58,576 nt of DNA, from NCBI GenBank assembly GCA_032718475.1, contig JAUCBJ010008113.1, positions 1 through 58,576 of the forward strand, written 5' to 3'. The translations under genes were made by a program, and so were the position numbers. Of the stretch, positions 39,902 to 50,562 are shown piece after piece. The notes under the pieces are model-generated. The model ran no database searches, had not been told where the DNA came from, and was given only the letters and a program-made list of their open reading frames with translations. Positions within the stretch are counted from its first letter, which is position 1; every line of letters begins with the position of its first letter. The stretch is from Nemertoderma westbladi (lineage: Eukaryota > Xenacoelomorpha > Nemertodermatida > Nemertodermatidae).

Positions 39902-42502
39902 ATGGACCCAAATCGCCAAATTATCGGCGAATTACGTAACACGATAGATCTACTGGAATATTCGCAACCCGGATCCCCTGACTTTGATACAAACTGGAGC
40001 ACCCTGCTAAATGAGAACGTGCGAGTCATTAAATTCACCGGGCGAGAGGGACCGGATTCTAAGAATCTACGAGCCCTCCGGTTAGCCGATGCTAGTACGA
40101 GACTGAAAAGAACTCGGAACGCAAAGGCAACCGGAGGAGACGAGTCGTCGTTCTGGGAAACGTTCCGGCAGAGCGTCTACAGAGCCCGATGTTTGATCTA
40201 CGACAATGAGGGAAACGCGACGCCCACCTCGAAAGCGATTACGTTGGCGAGATGTCAAAGTTTCGTCGACGACAAGAGTACGTACCTCGCCCACTGGGGA
40301 AACCTGTCGGAGTGTACGGCGACGCTTCGAGAGGAACGCGTATCGATTATCCAGAACCGCGACGACTACCAGGAAAAGTACGGGGCGAAAGAATATGGTC
40401 GATCCTTAGTCGTCGTCCTCGGAACCCTGGACGGTTTGGTACTGGTGTGCCGAATATTCCCGACACCCAGACAGGAAGTGCAGGCAGCCGGAGCTATCTG
40501 GTTGCTGCCTCCGGAAATCCAAAAGATCCTCTTCGACTTCGACGTCATTAAAATCGGGTCGGATATCAAGGCGGACGTCCGGAACGACTACGCGAACGCT
40601 CCTGCAGGAAGAAACCGACGAAACGACCTCAACGCACTTAGCCATTGCATCGACACTCAAACGCTGCTAGCCTGGTTAAGATTCGCCGAATTCATGCGAG
40701 GATTCCAAGAAGTGAGACCGACGAAATCCGGGATCGGCTACCTCGCTGTGCTAAACGGCGGTATCGACTTCAAACCCCAGAAATACCGGGACTATAATAA
40801 AATATACAGCGGATACCCGGGATTAGAGATAAAGAGCGAGCGAGAGGGTCGATGGAAGGACGTCGATCGGAAGTGGACGATACACCAAAGGTGGGAGAAT
40901 CCCGATCGACGGAGCTATATCTACGTCGTTATGGAATGCTACACCGTCGCTAAGTTTATCTGTAGAACTCTCGATAACCTTATTACGGCGGTCCCCCTTT
41001 CCTTCGTCGACTACGACTGGAACGAGGTTATAAACCACGCGTTTAAAGCGGTCGAGAACATTACACCGGGAGAATCGAAAACACCCGCCGTTATCGATTC
41101 CTGGGACGAGAGCGGACCTTACGACATCCCTACGATTACCGAACTTCTCGGTGCGGAGGAGCCTCTGATCTCTTCGGAAGGGGAAGAGATATGGCTAAAC
41201 GAGGGTGTTCTACTCTCCACCCCGAAGCGACAACTCGAGCCGGAGGCCGCGTACGGACCGGCCGCCAAACGGGTTGCCTCGGCCGAACCGATGAAGAGAG
41301 CAGGCGTCTACACCCCTCGCGGCTCCGGTAGCCCCGCGAGAGAGGTAGCCACTACAGCTGCATTGAGCGACTTCGGCGACATATGCCAACGGTTATCCCC
41401 GTATCCTTTCCCGGGTGGCGAAGATTGGTCGTCGGAGATTCCGAGTACCAGCCACCAACGGACTCGCTCAGCGATACTGGTCGAGGAAGGACCCAGCGAT
41501 GCGCCGACACCCGACGATCTCCTCGGTATCCCTCCGTCGAAAACCCCGGCACCTCTTCGCCGACCAGCGGTGGCTACTACACCCGCCGTTCCTCAGGACC
41601 CTATGCGACTAACCCGTTGGTACGCCGAGCAAACTGAATGGATCCACCGCCAGAAACGGTCATCCGAGCTGAGACCAGCGGGACACAAAGAGGGTTATCG
41701 AAGCGAGAACATACTACGCAAAAGCCTAGCATTCCGCGGGCTACCGACCACCGAGAATATTCCGAAGAGCGACCGACGACTCGAATACTACGCCGGCGTC
41801 CCGATTCCGATATTCCCCGGTCGAGAGATGCAGTTGGAGGTATGCGGCGACTGCGGTTCGGAGCAGTGCCCACGCAGCAGAAGGAATCGGGTTACCGATT
41901 CTTGCCTCCAGCTCCTCGGGATACTCTATTGCCCATACTGCGCGATATCGGGCCACGACGTTTCGGTCTGTCCGATCCTTTATAACCTCTGCACCACGTG
42001 CGGTTTCCGTGGACATTCCGCTAGCCCCCGCTGCTATATCAAATGTCCTACCAAAGACGTAACCGCTATGGGCAATATGGTCATGTTTGAGACATACGCA
42101 AACAGCCACTTAAAGACCAAGTTTCGGAGAAACGCTCGGAATATCGCGCAGGAGATGGCGTGCGGATATTTCTCCTTCCCGGAACGCCTCCACACGTCGG
42201 CCACGCTACCTTTCCATTACGTGGATCTGCTACTAAGCGCTGGATTATTCGGCCCATTCGAAGTCATTAGACGATTATACTCGTATAAAGAGGAGTTCGG
42301 TGACGGAGAATGGTTCCTAGAGGCACGCAACTCCGAGTTGGAAAGACGAACCGACATGATCCCGATGCCTTCGAAAGGAAGAGCCGCCAGGAGACAAGCC
42401 AAAGCGTTACTCACGATGGATGTGGACGCTCCTCTACCAGCCATAGCGATCGATGAGAGTCGACGGGCGAAGAGACGAAAGGCGTATCAGAGAAAGAAAT
42501 AG
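39902..42502 (+). CDS. ORF2 of element C: DEDD exonuclease-like domain plus two CCHC knuckles (866 aa)
   Basis: The N-terminal half shows RCLIYDNEG (D101/E103, motif I pattern), a beta pair (LVVVLGTLDGLVLVCRIF), LPPEIQKILFDFDVIKIGSD followed by IKAD (K217, D225; motif II of RNase D/WRN-like enzymes), DTQTLLAWLRF near 250 and YVVMECYTVAKFI near 341, which resembles motif III Y-x3-D but with Glu for Asp. The middle (about 400-620) is Pro/Ser/Thr-rich and probably disordered. The C-terminal part has C-x2-C pairs near 648, CPYCAISGHDVSVC near 677 and CTTCGFRGHSASPRC near 697, then a helical domain and a basic KRRKAYQRKK end. No signal peptide or membrane segment, so not an envelope gene. Likely nucleic-acid binding and processing. 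The exonuclease call is motif-based inference. Confidence 0.75.
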   Translation: MDPNRQIIGELRNTIDLLEYSQPGSPDFDTNWSTLLNENVRVIKFTGREGPDSKNLRALRLADASTRLKRTRNAKATGGDESSFWETFRQSVYRARCLIYDNEGNATPTSKAITLARCQSFVDDKSTYLAHWGNLSECTATLREERVSIIQNRDDYQEKYGAKEYGRSLVVVLGTLDGLVLVCRIFPTPRQEVQAAGAIWLLPPEIQKILFDFDVIKIGSDIKADVRNDYANAPAGRNRRNDLNALSHCIDTQTLLAWLRFAEFMRGFQEVRPTKSGIGYLAVLNGGIDFKPQKYRDYNKIYSGYPGLEIKSEREGRWKDVDRKWTIHQRWENPDRRSYIYVVMECYTVAKFICRTLDNLITAVPLSFVDYDWNEVINHAFKAVENITPGESKTPAVIDSWDESGPYDIPTITELLGAEEPLISSEGEEIWLNEGVLLSTPKRQLEPEAAYGPAAKRVASAEPMKRAGVYTPRGSGSPAREVATTAALSDFGDICQRLSPYPFPGGEDWSSEIPSTSHQRTRSAILVEEGPSDAPTPDDLLGIPPSKTPAPLRRPAVATTPAVPQDPMRLTRWYAEQTEWIHRQKRSSELRPAGHKEGYRSENILRKSLAFRGLPTTENIPKSDRRLEYYAGVPIPIFPGREMQLEVCGDCGSEQCPRSRRNRVTDSCLQLLGILYCPYCAISGHDVSVCPILYNLCTTCGFRGHSASPRCYIKCPTKDVTAMGNMVMFETYANSHLKTKFRRNARNIAQEMACGYFSFPERLHTSATLPFHYVDLLLSAGLFGPFEVIRRLYSYKEEFGDGEWFLEARNSELERRTDMIPMPSKGRAARRQAKALLTMDVDAPLPAIAIDESRRAKRRKAYQRKK

Positions 42503-42667
42503 TAGATCGGGATATTCCAGGAACACTTATCGAACATTTATTTTTATACAAACTCTAGGCCAAATTAATTAAAAACTATGCAATATTAAATTTGGGTTTT
42601 TTATATTGGGAATGACCTACGCAAACTCAATCGACCGACAGACTTCACGAAGGTCATTGGGGGGGAC
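42503..42667. other. 3' untranslated region and polypurine tract of element C
   Basis: 165 bases from the ORF2 stop to the right LTR. TTGGGGGGGAC (42657-42667) abuts the LTR start TGT at 42668 and is the probable plus-strand primer. Confidence 0.8.
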
Positions 42668-44230
42668 TGTTCGCGGTATTTCAACTTTCCATAACGCGAG
42701 TTGAATATTTTTGTATTTTATTAAAATTGATTATTCCGATATTACTACTGGATGCGGGACCATGGGTTTTGGGCACATTCAATAAACTGGGGGCGATTTA
42801 TGGGCGAACTTTGGGGCAACTTACAGGGTACGGGAATAATTTCATAGTTATAAGGGCCAGGGGGGATGGAAAATGCAAGCAGTATTCAGGTTAGCCTGAG
42901 TACTATTAGGCCCTGGCCAACTTCCTGCTGCCCGTAGGGGTGGATTTGGTAATGCGCCAGGCCTAAAGGACAAGGACTGCCCTTAGCGGTCCCTGGCCAA
43001 CAGCAGCCATTACGAGACTGAAAAGAACTCGGACCGCTGACTGCTTGTGTCAGGGATTTGCGACGGGCACCGACGGCCCCTTAGTAGCCAAGCCGTTCTG
43101 GTTCTCGATGATCGAACCCCGGGGTTCGTGAGGGGTGGAGCGGACACGCGAACAGGTGGCCAACTAACGACTGCCCCCTGACCTAAGCCGTACTGGTTCT
43201 CGATGACCGATCCCTTTGGGGTTCGTGAGGGGTGGGACGGACATGCGAAAGGGCTGGCCACAGGACAGGTTTGACAAGGACTGCCCTTAGCGGTCTCTGG
43301 TCAACGGCAGCTACTACGAGCCTGAAAAGAACTCGGAACGCTGACTGCTTGTACTGGGATTTGCGACGGGAACCGACGACAGACCCCTTAGCCAAGCCGT
43401 TCTGGTTCTCGATGATCGTTCCCTTCGGGGTTCGTGAGGGGTGGAGCGGACACGCGATGGGGTCGAAAGACAAAGGACTAGACTCGACTAGACTCTACTG
43501 GCCTACCGACTGTTCGGAGCAGTTTCTCGGCTGCCGAAGCGACTACGAGCCTGAAACGGACTCGGAAAGCCTAGGTGGTTGGGTTTCTGTGATGAACTGA
43601 CGGACCCCTAGCCAAGCCGTTCTGGTTCTCGATGATCGAACCCTTCGGGGTTCGTGAGGGGTGGAACGGACACGCGAACGGGTCCACCGACACGACAGAC
43701 TCCTAGCCAAGCCGTACTGGTTCTCGATGACCGAACCCTTCGGGGTTCGAGAGGGGTGGTACGGATACGCGACAGAGTCTACCGACTGGACCGACCCTTA
43801 GCCAAGCCGGGCTGGTTCTCAATGATCGTTCCCTTCGGGGTTCGTGAGGGGTGGAACGGACACGCGACAGGGTCGACCGACACCGACACTACGGCACTAA
43901 GACTGGGACCGAGGGAAAATCTGGGGAACATTAGGTAGGCTAAAATTCTGAGCGAACAGTGGGTTATTAAATAATATACCGTAGGGATTTATATTATCGT
44001 GTATAATTATTGTGAATATTTGGTGTATATTGATTTGGGGAAGCCCAAAATTATTCTTAATCAAGGTTCAACAGAGTTCAGTTACATTAAAGAGTATATC
44101 CAACTAATGCAGCTTTTCTCAACCGCAAACTTGCATCTCAGAAATATTCCCTCCCCACAATCAATATCCGGTGACTGGCCGGGTCTCCAGCATCGGCGTT
44201 TTCCCCCCTGGTGTAGGAATAACGGCAACA
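42668..44230 (+). repeat. Right LTR of element C (1563 bp)
   Basis: It starts TGTTCGCGG and ends GGCAACA, followed by ATTTA. It is longer than the left LTR because it has six hairpin units (near 43088, 43183, 43395, 43613, 43707, 43804) rather than three. Outside the array the two LTRs look nearly identical. Confidence 0.95.
43080..43880 (+). repeat. LTR-internal hairpin units, six copies
   Basis: Same unit as in the left LTR. Loops read CGAACCCTTCGGGGTTCG or CGTTCCCTTCGGGGTTCG; one is CGAACCCCGGGGTTCG without the TTCG loop. Units are 90-220 bases apart because some carry an extra block. Confidence 0.92.
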
Positions 44231-44235
44231 ATTTA

Positions 44236-45446
44236 TGCACAACGCGCTTACCGTAAGAAAATTTGATAGATTGCGCAACACGTGATCCTTCCTTTATTTG
44301 GCTGCCAGGCCATATTGCTACCTTGACTTTGCTAGGTAGCAGTCCTCTTTAGGGGAGGGTGATAATAATTGCTGCCGTTGTTATATGGCTGATGGGTAAT
44401 ATGGTGTTATATTGGTTTCTGGGTTAGCGAATTACATATACGGATATTCACGTAACAACAGCGTTTATGCAGTAACAATCTTTAATTTGTTATTGCAATA
44501 ACATCCTTTGTGGCCTTGCAACTCGCGGTCAGAATTGGGTAGAGAATGTCACAATCAGCTACGTTTTATTTTCGATTTGATGCATTCGATTCATATATTT
44601 GATTAGTTTTACAACTCGCAAAGCAACTCGCTGTTAATACTAACGGCGTTGAATAACGTTACAATTTTGGAATAAAATATATTAACTACGAAGAATCCAT
44701 CAGGGGTTGTACTATCTTGAGTAAAATCCCAACGTAATCGGGCCTAATAATAGATACTAAAGTACACAAACTACTGCTGGCGAGATTGGTGCCTGATGTC
44801 TTCTACTAAACTTGGGCGAATCAATTGCCCGGGCTAACTCGAGCATCAGGGTGACCAGTACCTAACCGGTGAGGTAGAAGTACAATCTACAGAAACAGAC
44901 CAAACTCGCGAGAAAACAATCCCCGCGTAGCGAATCCTAACTACCACTAATGGACCTAAACTACTGTAGACTTGCCGTGGTGTGATTTATATGGGTATAA
45001 ACGACAAACTGAACCTGTCAAAATACCCCCAACCCCATCCCCACCCCATCCTCCACCCTAATTTTATTTCCAAATCAATGAAAATGGGCAGTTTCAGAAA
45101 ATTGCAACCACTAGTATAGACAGTGATATTATTGGTTTAAATTAACTGATTGTTCAACATAGTGTATCAAATACAATACAACCTTTACTGTCAATAAGTA
45201 CAATATAATAATTAAGTCTCAAAAATTCTAGAAACATCTGCACAAAAGATAGATGCACCGTAGATAACGATTGCACCAATATAAACTGACCAATCAAACC
45301 TAAGAATGCATTTAGCTTAATTAAAATAATATAGACCTATTTTATAAGAAGCATGAGTAGGTTATCCAATCAATAATTATCCAGCAATACCATATATATA
45401 ATGTCATACTGTTCCGCAGTATATTAATTATAAAATTATTGTATAA
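44236..45446. other. Spacer without genes
   Basis: AT-rich, with a C-rich simple tract (CCCCAACCCCATCCCCACCC) near 45030. No exon or mobile-element signature was recognised. Confidence 0.5.
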
Positions 45447-45760
45447 TTAAAAACTAGGAATGTACCGGAATCGGAATTTAGGTTATTTAAGGCCGGAACC
45501 GGAACTGGAATTTCAAATGCCGGAACATTCCGGCCGGAATCGGAATGTATATAAAATAAAGCCTGCGTCTTAAAGTATCCACGAAATAGTTATGGAAGGA
45601 GAGGGGGGGGTGGGGGGTACATTTATTTACTTTTATAACATTGTCTCATACTCAACACTGTCATAGTGTGAAAAGTAAGATTTGCCCGAATGTTTATGTG
45701 CCCGAATGTAATTTAAGAGTGTGTAGTAAAACAATGTTGAAATTTTAAGTTGATATTTTA

Positions 45761-45947
45761 TTAGATATTAGATATCAGCCCATTTTTCAAAATTGGCTTA
45801 GCGTGCTTAATTAAATTTTCCATTCGTGCTTTTCCGTGCTTTTCCAACAAATCTTCGATAAATTCGATTCGGGACACCTTGTCACCCCTTTTCAAGTGTT
45901 TGTAGATTCCAGCTATTATTTCGCGCACCAACCATATGCTTCTAGAA
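45761..45947 (-). pseudogene. Candidate terminal coding exon inside the hAT-like element
   Basis: On the minus strand a splice-acceptor-like TTTTTACAG ends at 45948, followed by an open frame of 61 codons to TAA at 45761: SRSIWLVREIIAGIYKHLKR, then VSRIEFIEDLLEKHGKARME and a short tail. Composition is helical and not low-complexity, in a region where random frames are short. I do not recognise the family; it may be the C-terminus of a transposase or a host-derived fragment. Confidence 0.35.
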
Positions 45948-46176
45948 CTGTAAAAATTTGAATGATAAAATGTTTCTTGAAAACAAACTGTTGAAAGTAA
46001 AATTTAATAATTAATTAAAAAATCAACAATATTAATTATTATTATCATACTGAGAGTGTTTAAATGTTTAAACTTACCACCAGTAGTGGTGGATTTAAAT
46101 CGTCAAAGTTGTTGTGGGATTATACTGTTACTTTTAGTACAACTAAACTCGGTTAGTTTTTGTATAAACCCGTTAG

Positions 46177-47842
46177 TTAAGGGGGGGGTATAGTAATTTT
46201 AGAACGATTTGGTGGGTTTATGTATTTAGCGTGTAACTTTTGAAGATATGAATGGTTTTTCTTGAATATAGTCCCATTTCAAAGCTAAAAGATGGGTCAT
46301 TAACTTAACAAAAAAAAATCCACAATAATTAACGTAATTAGCTTAATTATGCATAAATTAACATAATTAATGAGGTCAAATTACGAAACAGTAGAAACAC
46401 GATTTCTCATTTAGTTCTCAATGGATTTTTAAAATTATTTTTTTGTTTTAATGAGAATTATACCCGCATCAAAGTGAACGAGCAAAATTTTTCTAGACCT
46501 CACAGTTTTGGAATTATATCAAATTTTGTGACGCTTCGATGAAAAATTCCGAAATTTTGGGAAAAAGTCACCATAACTTTTTTCTAATTTTTTTTTCAAA
46601 ATTCTGTTCGTTCATTTTATTGCACAGTTTCTGAGCATTCCAAAACAAAAAACAGATTGAAAATCGGTTCACAAATGGAGGAGAAAACGTGTTTCCCATT
46701 TTTTCATATGTTCAAAAAATAGTTTTGAGTGAAATCGCTTTAAAGTTCGGTTATAATAATTCAAACCTTCCCGCCATTTTTAGTAATATGGATTTTTTTC
46801 CCTTTTCCTTTGTATAGTATTTTTCGAATCAATCTTTGGTGCCAATTTTGTACCTAATAAAAGTAACAACCAAAAACAAATTGGCAACATAACAAAATTG
46901 ATTTTAACAATATTTAGCAGGATGAAAGAAAGCCTTCGCGCAGCACGAGAAATTAAGTGAAGCCTTATTCATAGAACAAATATAACTTTTTTATTAGAAT
47001 ATTAGAGTATTACACATATGACTAACATGAAACTTGAATTAAGACTAATACAAAACAAAATAAGTAGTTCTGAAATCATTTACTAGAGGATAGATGTTAA
47101 CTTTTTATTACTATTAAGAAAAGTTAACTTTTCCCCACTATGGAATAAAACGCTACTTTTCATATTTTAGTTTTCACAATTTTTCACAATATTCACAAGT
47201 TTTCACTTAGACAACAATTTTTCTGTTAGTGTTTTTCTGGATGGTGATTTCATTTCCAATGACAGTTTTTTCGTTTGATGGCAGCCAAACTGTATGTTTG
47301 GTTATCCGACTGTCAGTAATATTTTGACAGACTGACTGACAGACCGACATCCACAAAGACAGACACGGCGTCGTCAAATGTAAAAACTGAGTTCAGAAAT
47401 GAAATCTCTGACCAAGAAAACCCTTAGAACGGAAATTTTAGCTGGGTTGCGTGCTTGAATACATTTTGACAGACTGACCGACAGACAGACAAATGTACAG
47501 ACAGACATATAGCAGTCTAGATTCTGCAAAATATTAGAACTGACTCGGGAAATTAAGTTACCGAATTAAAACACGGTAACAAAAGTTATAGTTATAGTAG
47601 CTATAGTTATAGTAGTATATGGAGTGCTTTCTTAGACTACGTCAGGCAAACCGACAGGTGCTTTATAATAATTTTGATCAGACAGACCGACATAGGGTTA
47701 GAAAATCCGCCACAACTCGAGAAGTTAAATAGATCTCGCCAAGCCGTTTTCAGATTTAAAATCCTCATAAAATTCTGCTCTTGATGAAATTATAAAAAAA
47801 AATCAAATTTTTTGACCAAAATTACTATACCCCCCCCCTTAA
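46177..47842. mobile_element. TTAA-flanked inverted-repeat element (1.66 kb), noncoding
   Basis: The left end TTAA-GGGGGGGG-TATAGTAATTTT (46177-46200) is the reverse complement of the right end AAAATTACTATA-CCCCCCCCC-TTAA (47818-47842; one extra C). TTAA duplication is typical of piggyBac-like elements, though the G-rich terminus is not the classical CCY-start. The inside is AT-rich with GACAGACTGACTGACAGACC repeats near 47325-47500. No transposase: a nonautonomous element. Confidence 0.7.
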
Positions 47843-48655
47843 ACAAATTAAATATACCGGTACATAGTATAGTCAAGTTGGTTTAAACATCATTTGATTA
47901 GAAGTAAAATCTCTCTGTAACTTTATATTTGAATCCTATTGTTTTCAAAATAATTCTATATTGTGAATATTTAATTAAAAGTGTACAAATTAAATATTTT
48001 TAAAAATAAAACTATCAATTTTACAGAAAGAATATTTTTAAGAAAAAGTTCCGCTATTCCGGCGCAGCGCGCAGGAATCTCTGCCATTCCGGCCGGAAAT
48101 GGAATTTGGCAAAATCTGCCGGAATTCCAGCCGGAACGGAACTCCGGTACATCACTAGTTAAAACTAATAGTAATGACGGACCTGCACTGTACTCCAATG
48201 AAGCAGCACTAATCTCTCGTGTTAACTTTTCATACACCAATACTAATTGTTTGCGTAAATGTGCATTAAAATAAGGCAAGTCGGTGGTTACTATAGTTAC
48301 CATATTTACTATAGTAATAATTAATTCATTAAGCTTTCGCGATTAATTAACATAATTACATAACAATCTACTTATATAATATTATAAATAATTAATTAAT
48401 AAATAATTAATAAATTATCCAGTTTTACATAAATAATTATTCTGCCTTTTAAGCTAACTCATCTTCACTCTCAATTCCATCAACCTGGAAAATATAATAT
48501 TAATTTCATTATCAGTCAATGTTTCATAAATAACATAACATTAACATTATATCTCATTAAATCATAACATTATTGTTTCATTGTATCTTATTTATTTACG
48601 TGAGATAACAAACATGATACAAGTTCCATGTCCAATGGGCCAGCCGGAATAAGGG

Positions 48656-48882
48656 GTCAGAGTAAAACGCGGATCCGGATCCGGATTCTACATTTAACAT
48701 TGTCCCTGCGGAAGTCGATTTTTTTACATTTTTATAACTCCCAAAAATAAAACTATAACCTGTTCTATTGACTTTAGTTTATTGTTTTGGTTAAAATACG
48801 GTGCCACTGTAACCTGCTGCTTTCCCTAAATTTATAATTTTGGAATCCGGATCCGGTTCCGGATCCGCGTTTTACACCTATC
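48656..48882. mobile_element. MITE, 227 bp, with GGATCCGG-rich inverted ends
   Basis: The left end (GTCAGAGTAAAACGCGGATC CGG) and the complement of the right end (GATAGGTGTAAAACGCGGAT CCGG) are inverted repeats of about 33 bases with a few mismatches. A 12-base direct repeat CCGGAATAAGGG flanks it at 48644-48655 and 48883-48894. No coding capacity. Confidence 0.7.
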
Positions 48883-48894
48883 CCGGAATAAGGG

Positions 48895-50091
48895 ATACTT
48901 TTTAGAACCACCTGGAACTAAAACTTGTTGACAGTGGTTAGTGATGTTCTCTTAACTATAAGAAATATAATTGTTTTTTTTTAATTCGTTAAAATTAAGT
49001 CATTTTTTAAATTATCAGCCCAAAACATAACTTACACTCAATCCAACCATATATTTCCGAATTCACAAATAAATGCTAATTCACAAACAAAAATGCTGCA
49101 AAATTTGGTAATTAGTTTTTTAAAATAGTGATAACATTATTATAGAGTTTCAAGTTCAAATTCAAGTTTACTAATATTTCGATCGCCTATATCAGTTGAA
49201 TATAAAAAAAAACAAATAAATGCAAAATACAATATAGCTCCACCTTGGCTGATAGCAGAGCTAGTGTTTCAATACAATTATTTATAAATCAGAATTTTAT
49301 AACACATTTACAATAATGTAAGGCCTTTAACTAGGTTTGGCTACAATAGTAAACCTCAATCTCCGTATACACTGCAACACTATTATGGTCCTGTATTGTT
49401 TATCCTTTTAGCTCGTATGGGCTCTCGATTTTTTACGAAGATGACCACATAACCCGCGTAAACCGCGGGGGAATTTATTGGAATGTGTAGTGTCAGTAAG
49501 AAGTACACATTAACCACACAAACTACAATTCATTAACTTATTGTCAATGTATTGGAGTTCATCTTCTGATGCATTCGCTAGCGGTTGATTGATTAATAGA
49601 GCGGATATCGTTTATCATGTCATATTTATTTACGTCTTTTGCAGATTCTCTACTACATAATATTTCGCTCTCACAGAAATGACTACAAAATTTAAACAAT
49701 GCGGATGAATAAGATTAAATTAACAAACCAACTGAAAATTTCATTATTAATCTAAACTAAATTAAACACTTATAATCTAACAAACAAAGATGACAGATGA
49801 ATGCATAGGTAATTATTGAGAAACAGTAAAGAATTGATTCCGATATGACTTGACTATTCAATTCATGCTTTGGTGTTACAAAGAAAGATATATCCTTTTG
49901 ATTTTCCCTAATTTCAAGTCATGTTAACTAATATAGCAATATACCTTAATTTATTTAGTCTTCAAAACACATACAGGTGATATACAGCAATGAGCCGGTA
50001 GTCTAAAGTGATAACTGGAGTCAACTACAAAAGTTCAGTCAATAACAAATAACAAACTGAAAACTAATAAGGTTTATTATAAACCTGACAT
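48895..50091. other. Spacer without genes
   Basis: AT-rich sequence with poly-A/T runs. No exon, RNA gene or mobile-element end was recognised. Confidence 0.5.
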
Positions 50092-50562
50092 ACATGGTTT
50101 ACTACAAAATCGAGCGAGCTCGGACAGTGGAAATGAGACCCTTCCAGGCTTCCCGACTCTCCAACTACTACTAGACCGAGCGAGCTCTGACAGTGGAAAT
50201 GAGACCCTTCCAGGCTTCCCGACTCTCCAACTACTACTACTAGACCGAGCGAGCTCGAACAGTGGAAATGAGACCCTTCCAGTCTTCCCGACTCTCCAAC
50301 TACTACTACTAGACCGAGCGAGCTCGACCAGTGGAAATGAGACCCTTCCAGGCTTCCCGACTCTCCAACTACTACTAGACCGAGCGAGCTCGGACAGTGG
50401 AAATGAGACCCTTCCAGGCTTCCCGACTCTCCAACTACTACTAGACCAAGCGAGCTCGAACAGTGGAAATGAGATAATCCCTGGCTTCCCGACTCTCCAA
50501 CTACTACTAGACCGAGCGAGCTCGGACAGTGGAAGGAAATGAGATACTCCCAGGCTTCCCAA
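50092..50562 (-). repeat. Minisatellite, seven units of 66/69 bp, in frame with LINE RT
   Basis: Units contain ACCGAGCGAGCTCGGACAGT GGAAATGAGACCCTTCCAGG and a CTACTACTA run whose length varies by whole triplets. Read on the minus strand each unit encodes SFPLSELARSSSSWRVGKPG RV with one to two extra Ser. The array begins directly after RT residues LVYGGETWTLTTN and continues that frame to a stop near 50077. Confidence 0.9.

Larger units (their letters stand above)
30192..44230 (+). mobile_element. BEL/Pao LTR retrotransposon, element C (14.0 kb, apparently intact, with ORF2)
   Basis: It is bounded by LTRs that begin TGTTCGCGG and end ACGGCAACA, with a perfect ATTTA target duplication. It contains a 63-codon leader frame, a 2280-codon gag-pol, a 1.25-kb spacer and an 866-codon ORF2, none interrupted. 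A polypurine tract (TTGGGGGGGA) abuts the right LTR. The LTRs are almost identical apart from repeat-unit number and a short deletion, so the insertion is young. At 14 kb it is large for a BEL element, mainly because of long LTRs and ORF2. Confidence 0.95.
45455..48157. mobile_element. hAT-like DNA transposon (2.7 kb, decayed, contains a nested element)
   Basis: The left end TAGGAATGTACCGGAATCGG and the reverse complement of the right end TAGTGATGTACCGGAGTTCC are imperfect terminal inverted repeats, continued by further CCGGAAT-type sequence on both sides. TAG/CAG-GG-ATGTACCG starts are common in hAT superfamily ends. The 8-base flanks (TTAAAAAC and GTTAAAAC) agree at six positions, compatible with an old 8-bp duplication. 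A short coding exon (45761-45947) may be transposase remnant; no full transposase is visible. The TTAA element at 46177-47842 is nested inside. Confidence 0.6.

Noticed and set aside
39902-42502. Envelope gene in element C
   Set aside because: No signal peptide, transmembrane segment or cysteine-rich ectodomain; the protein has nuclease-like motifs and zinc knuckles.
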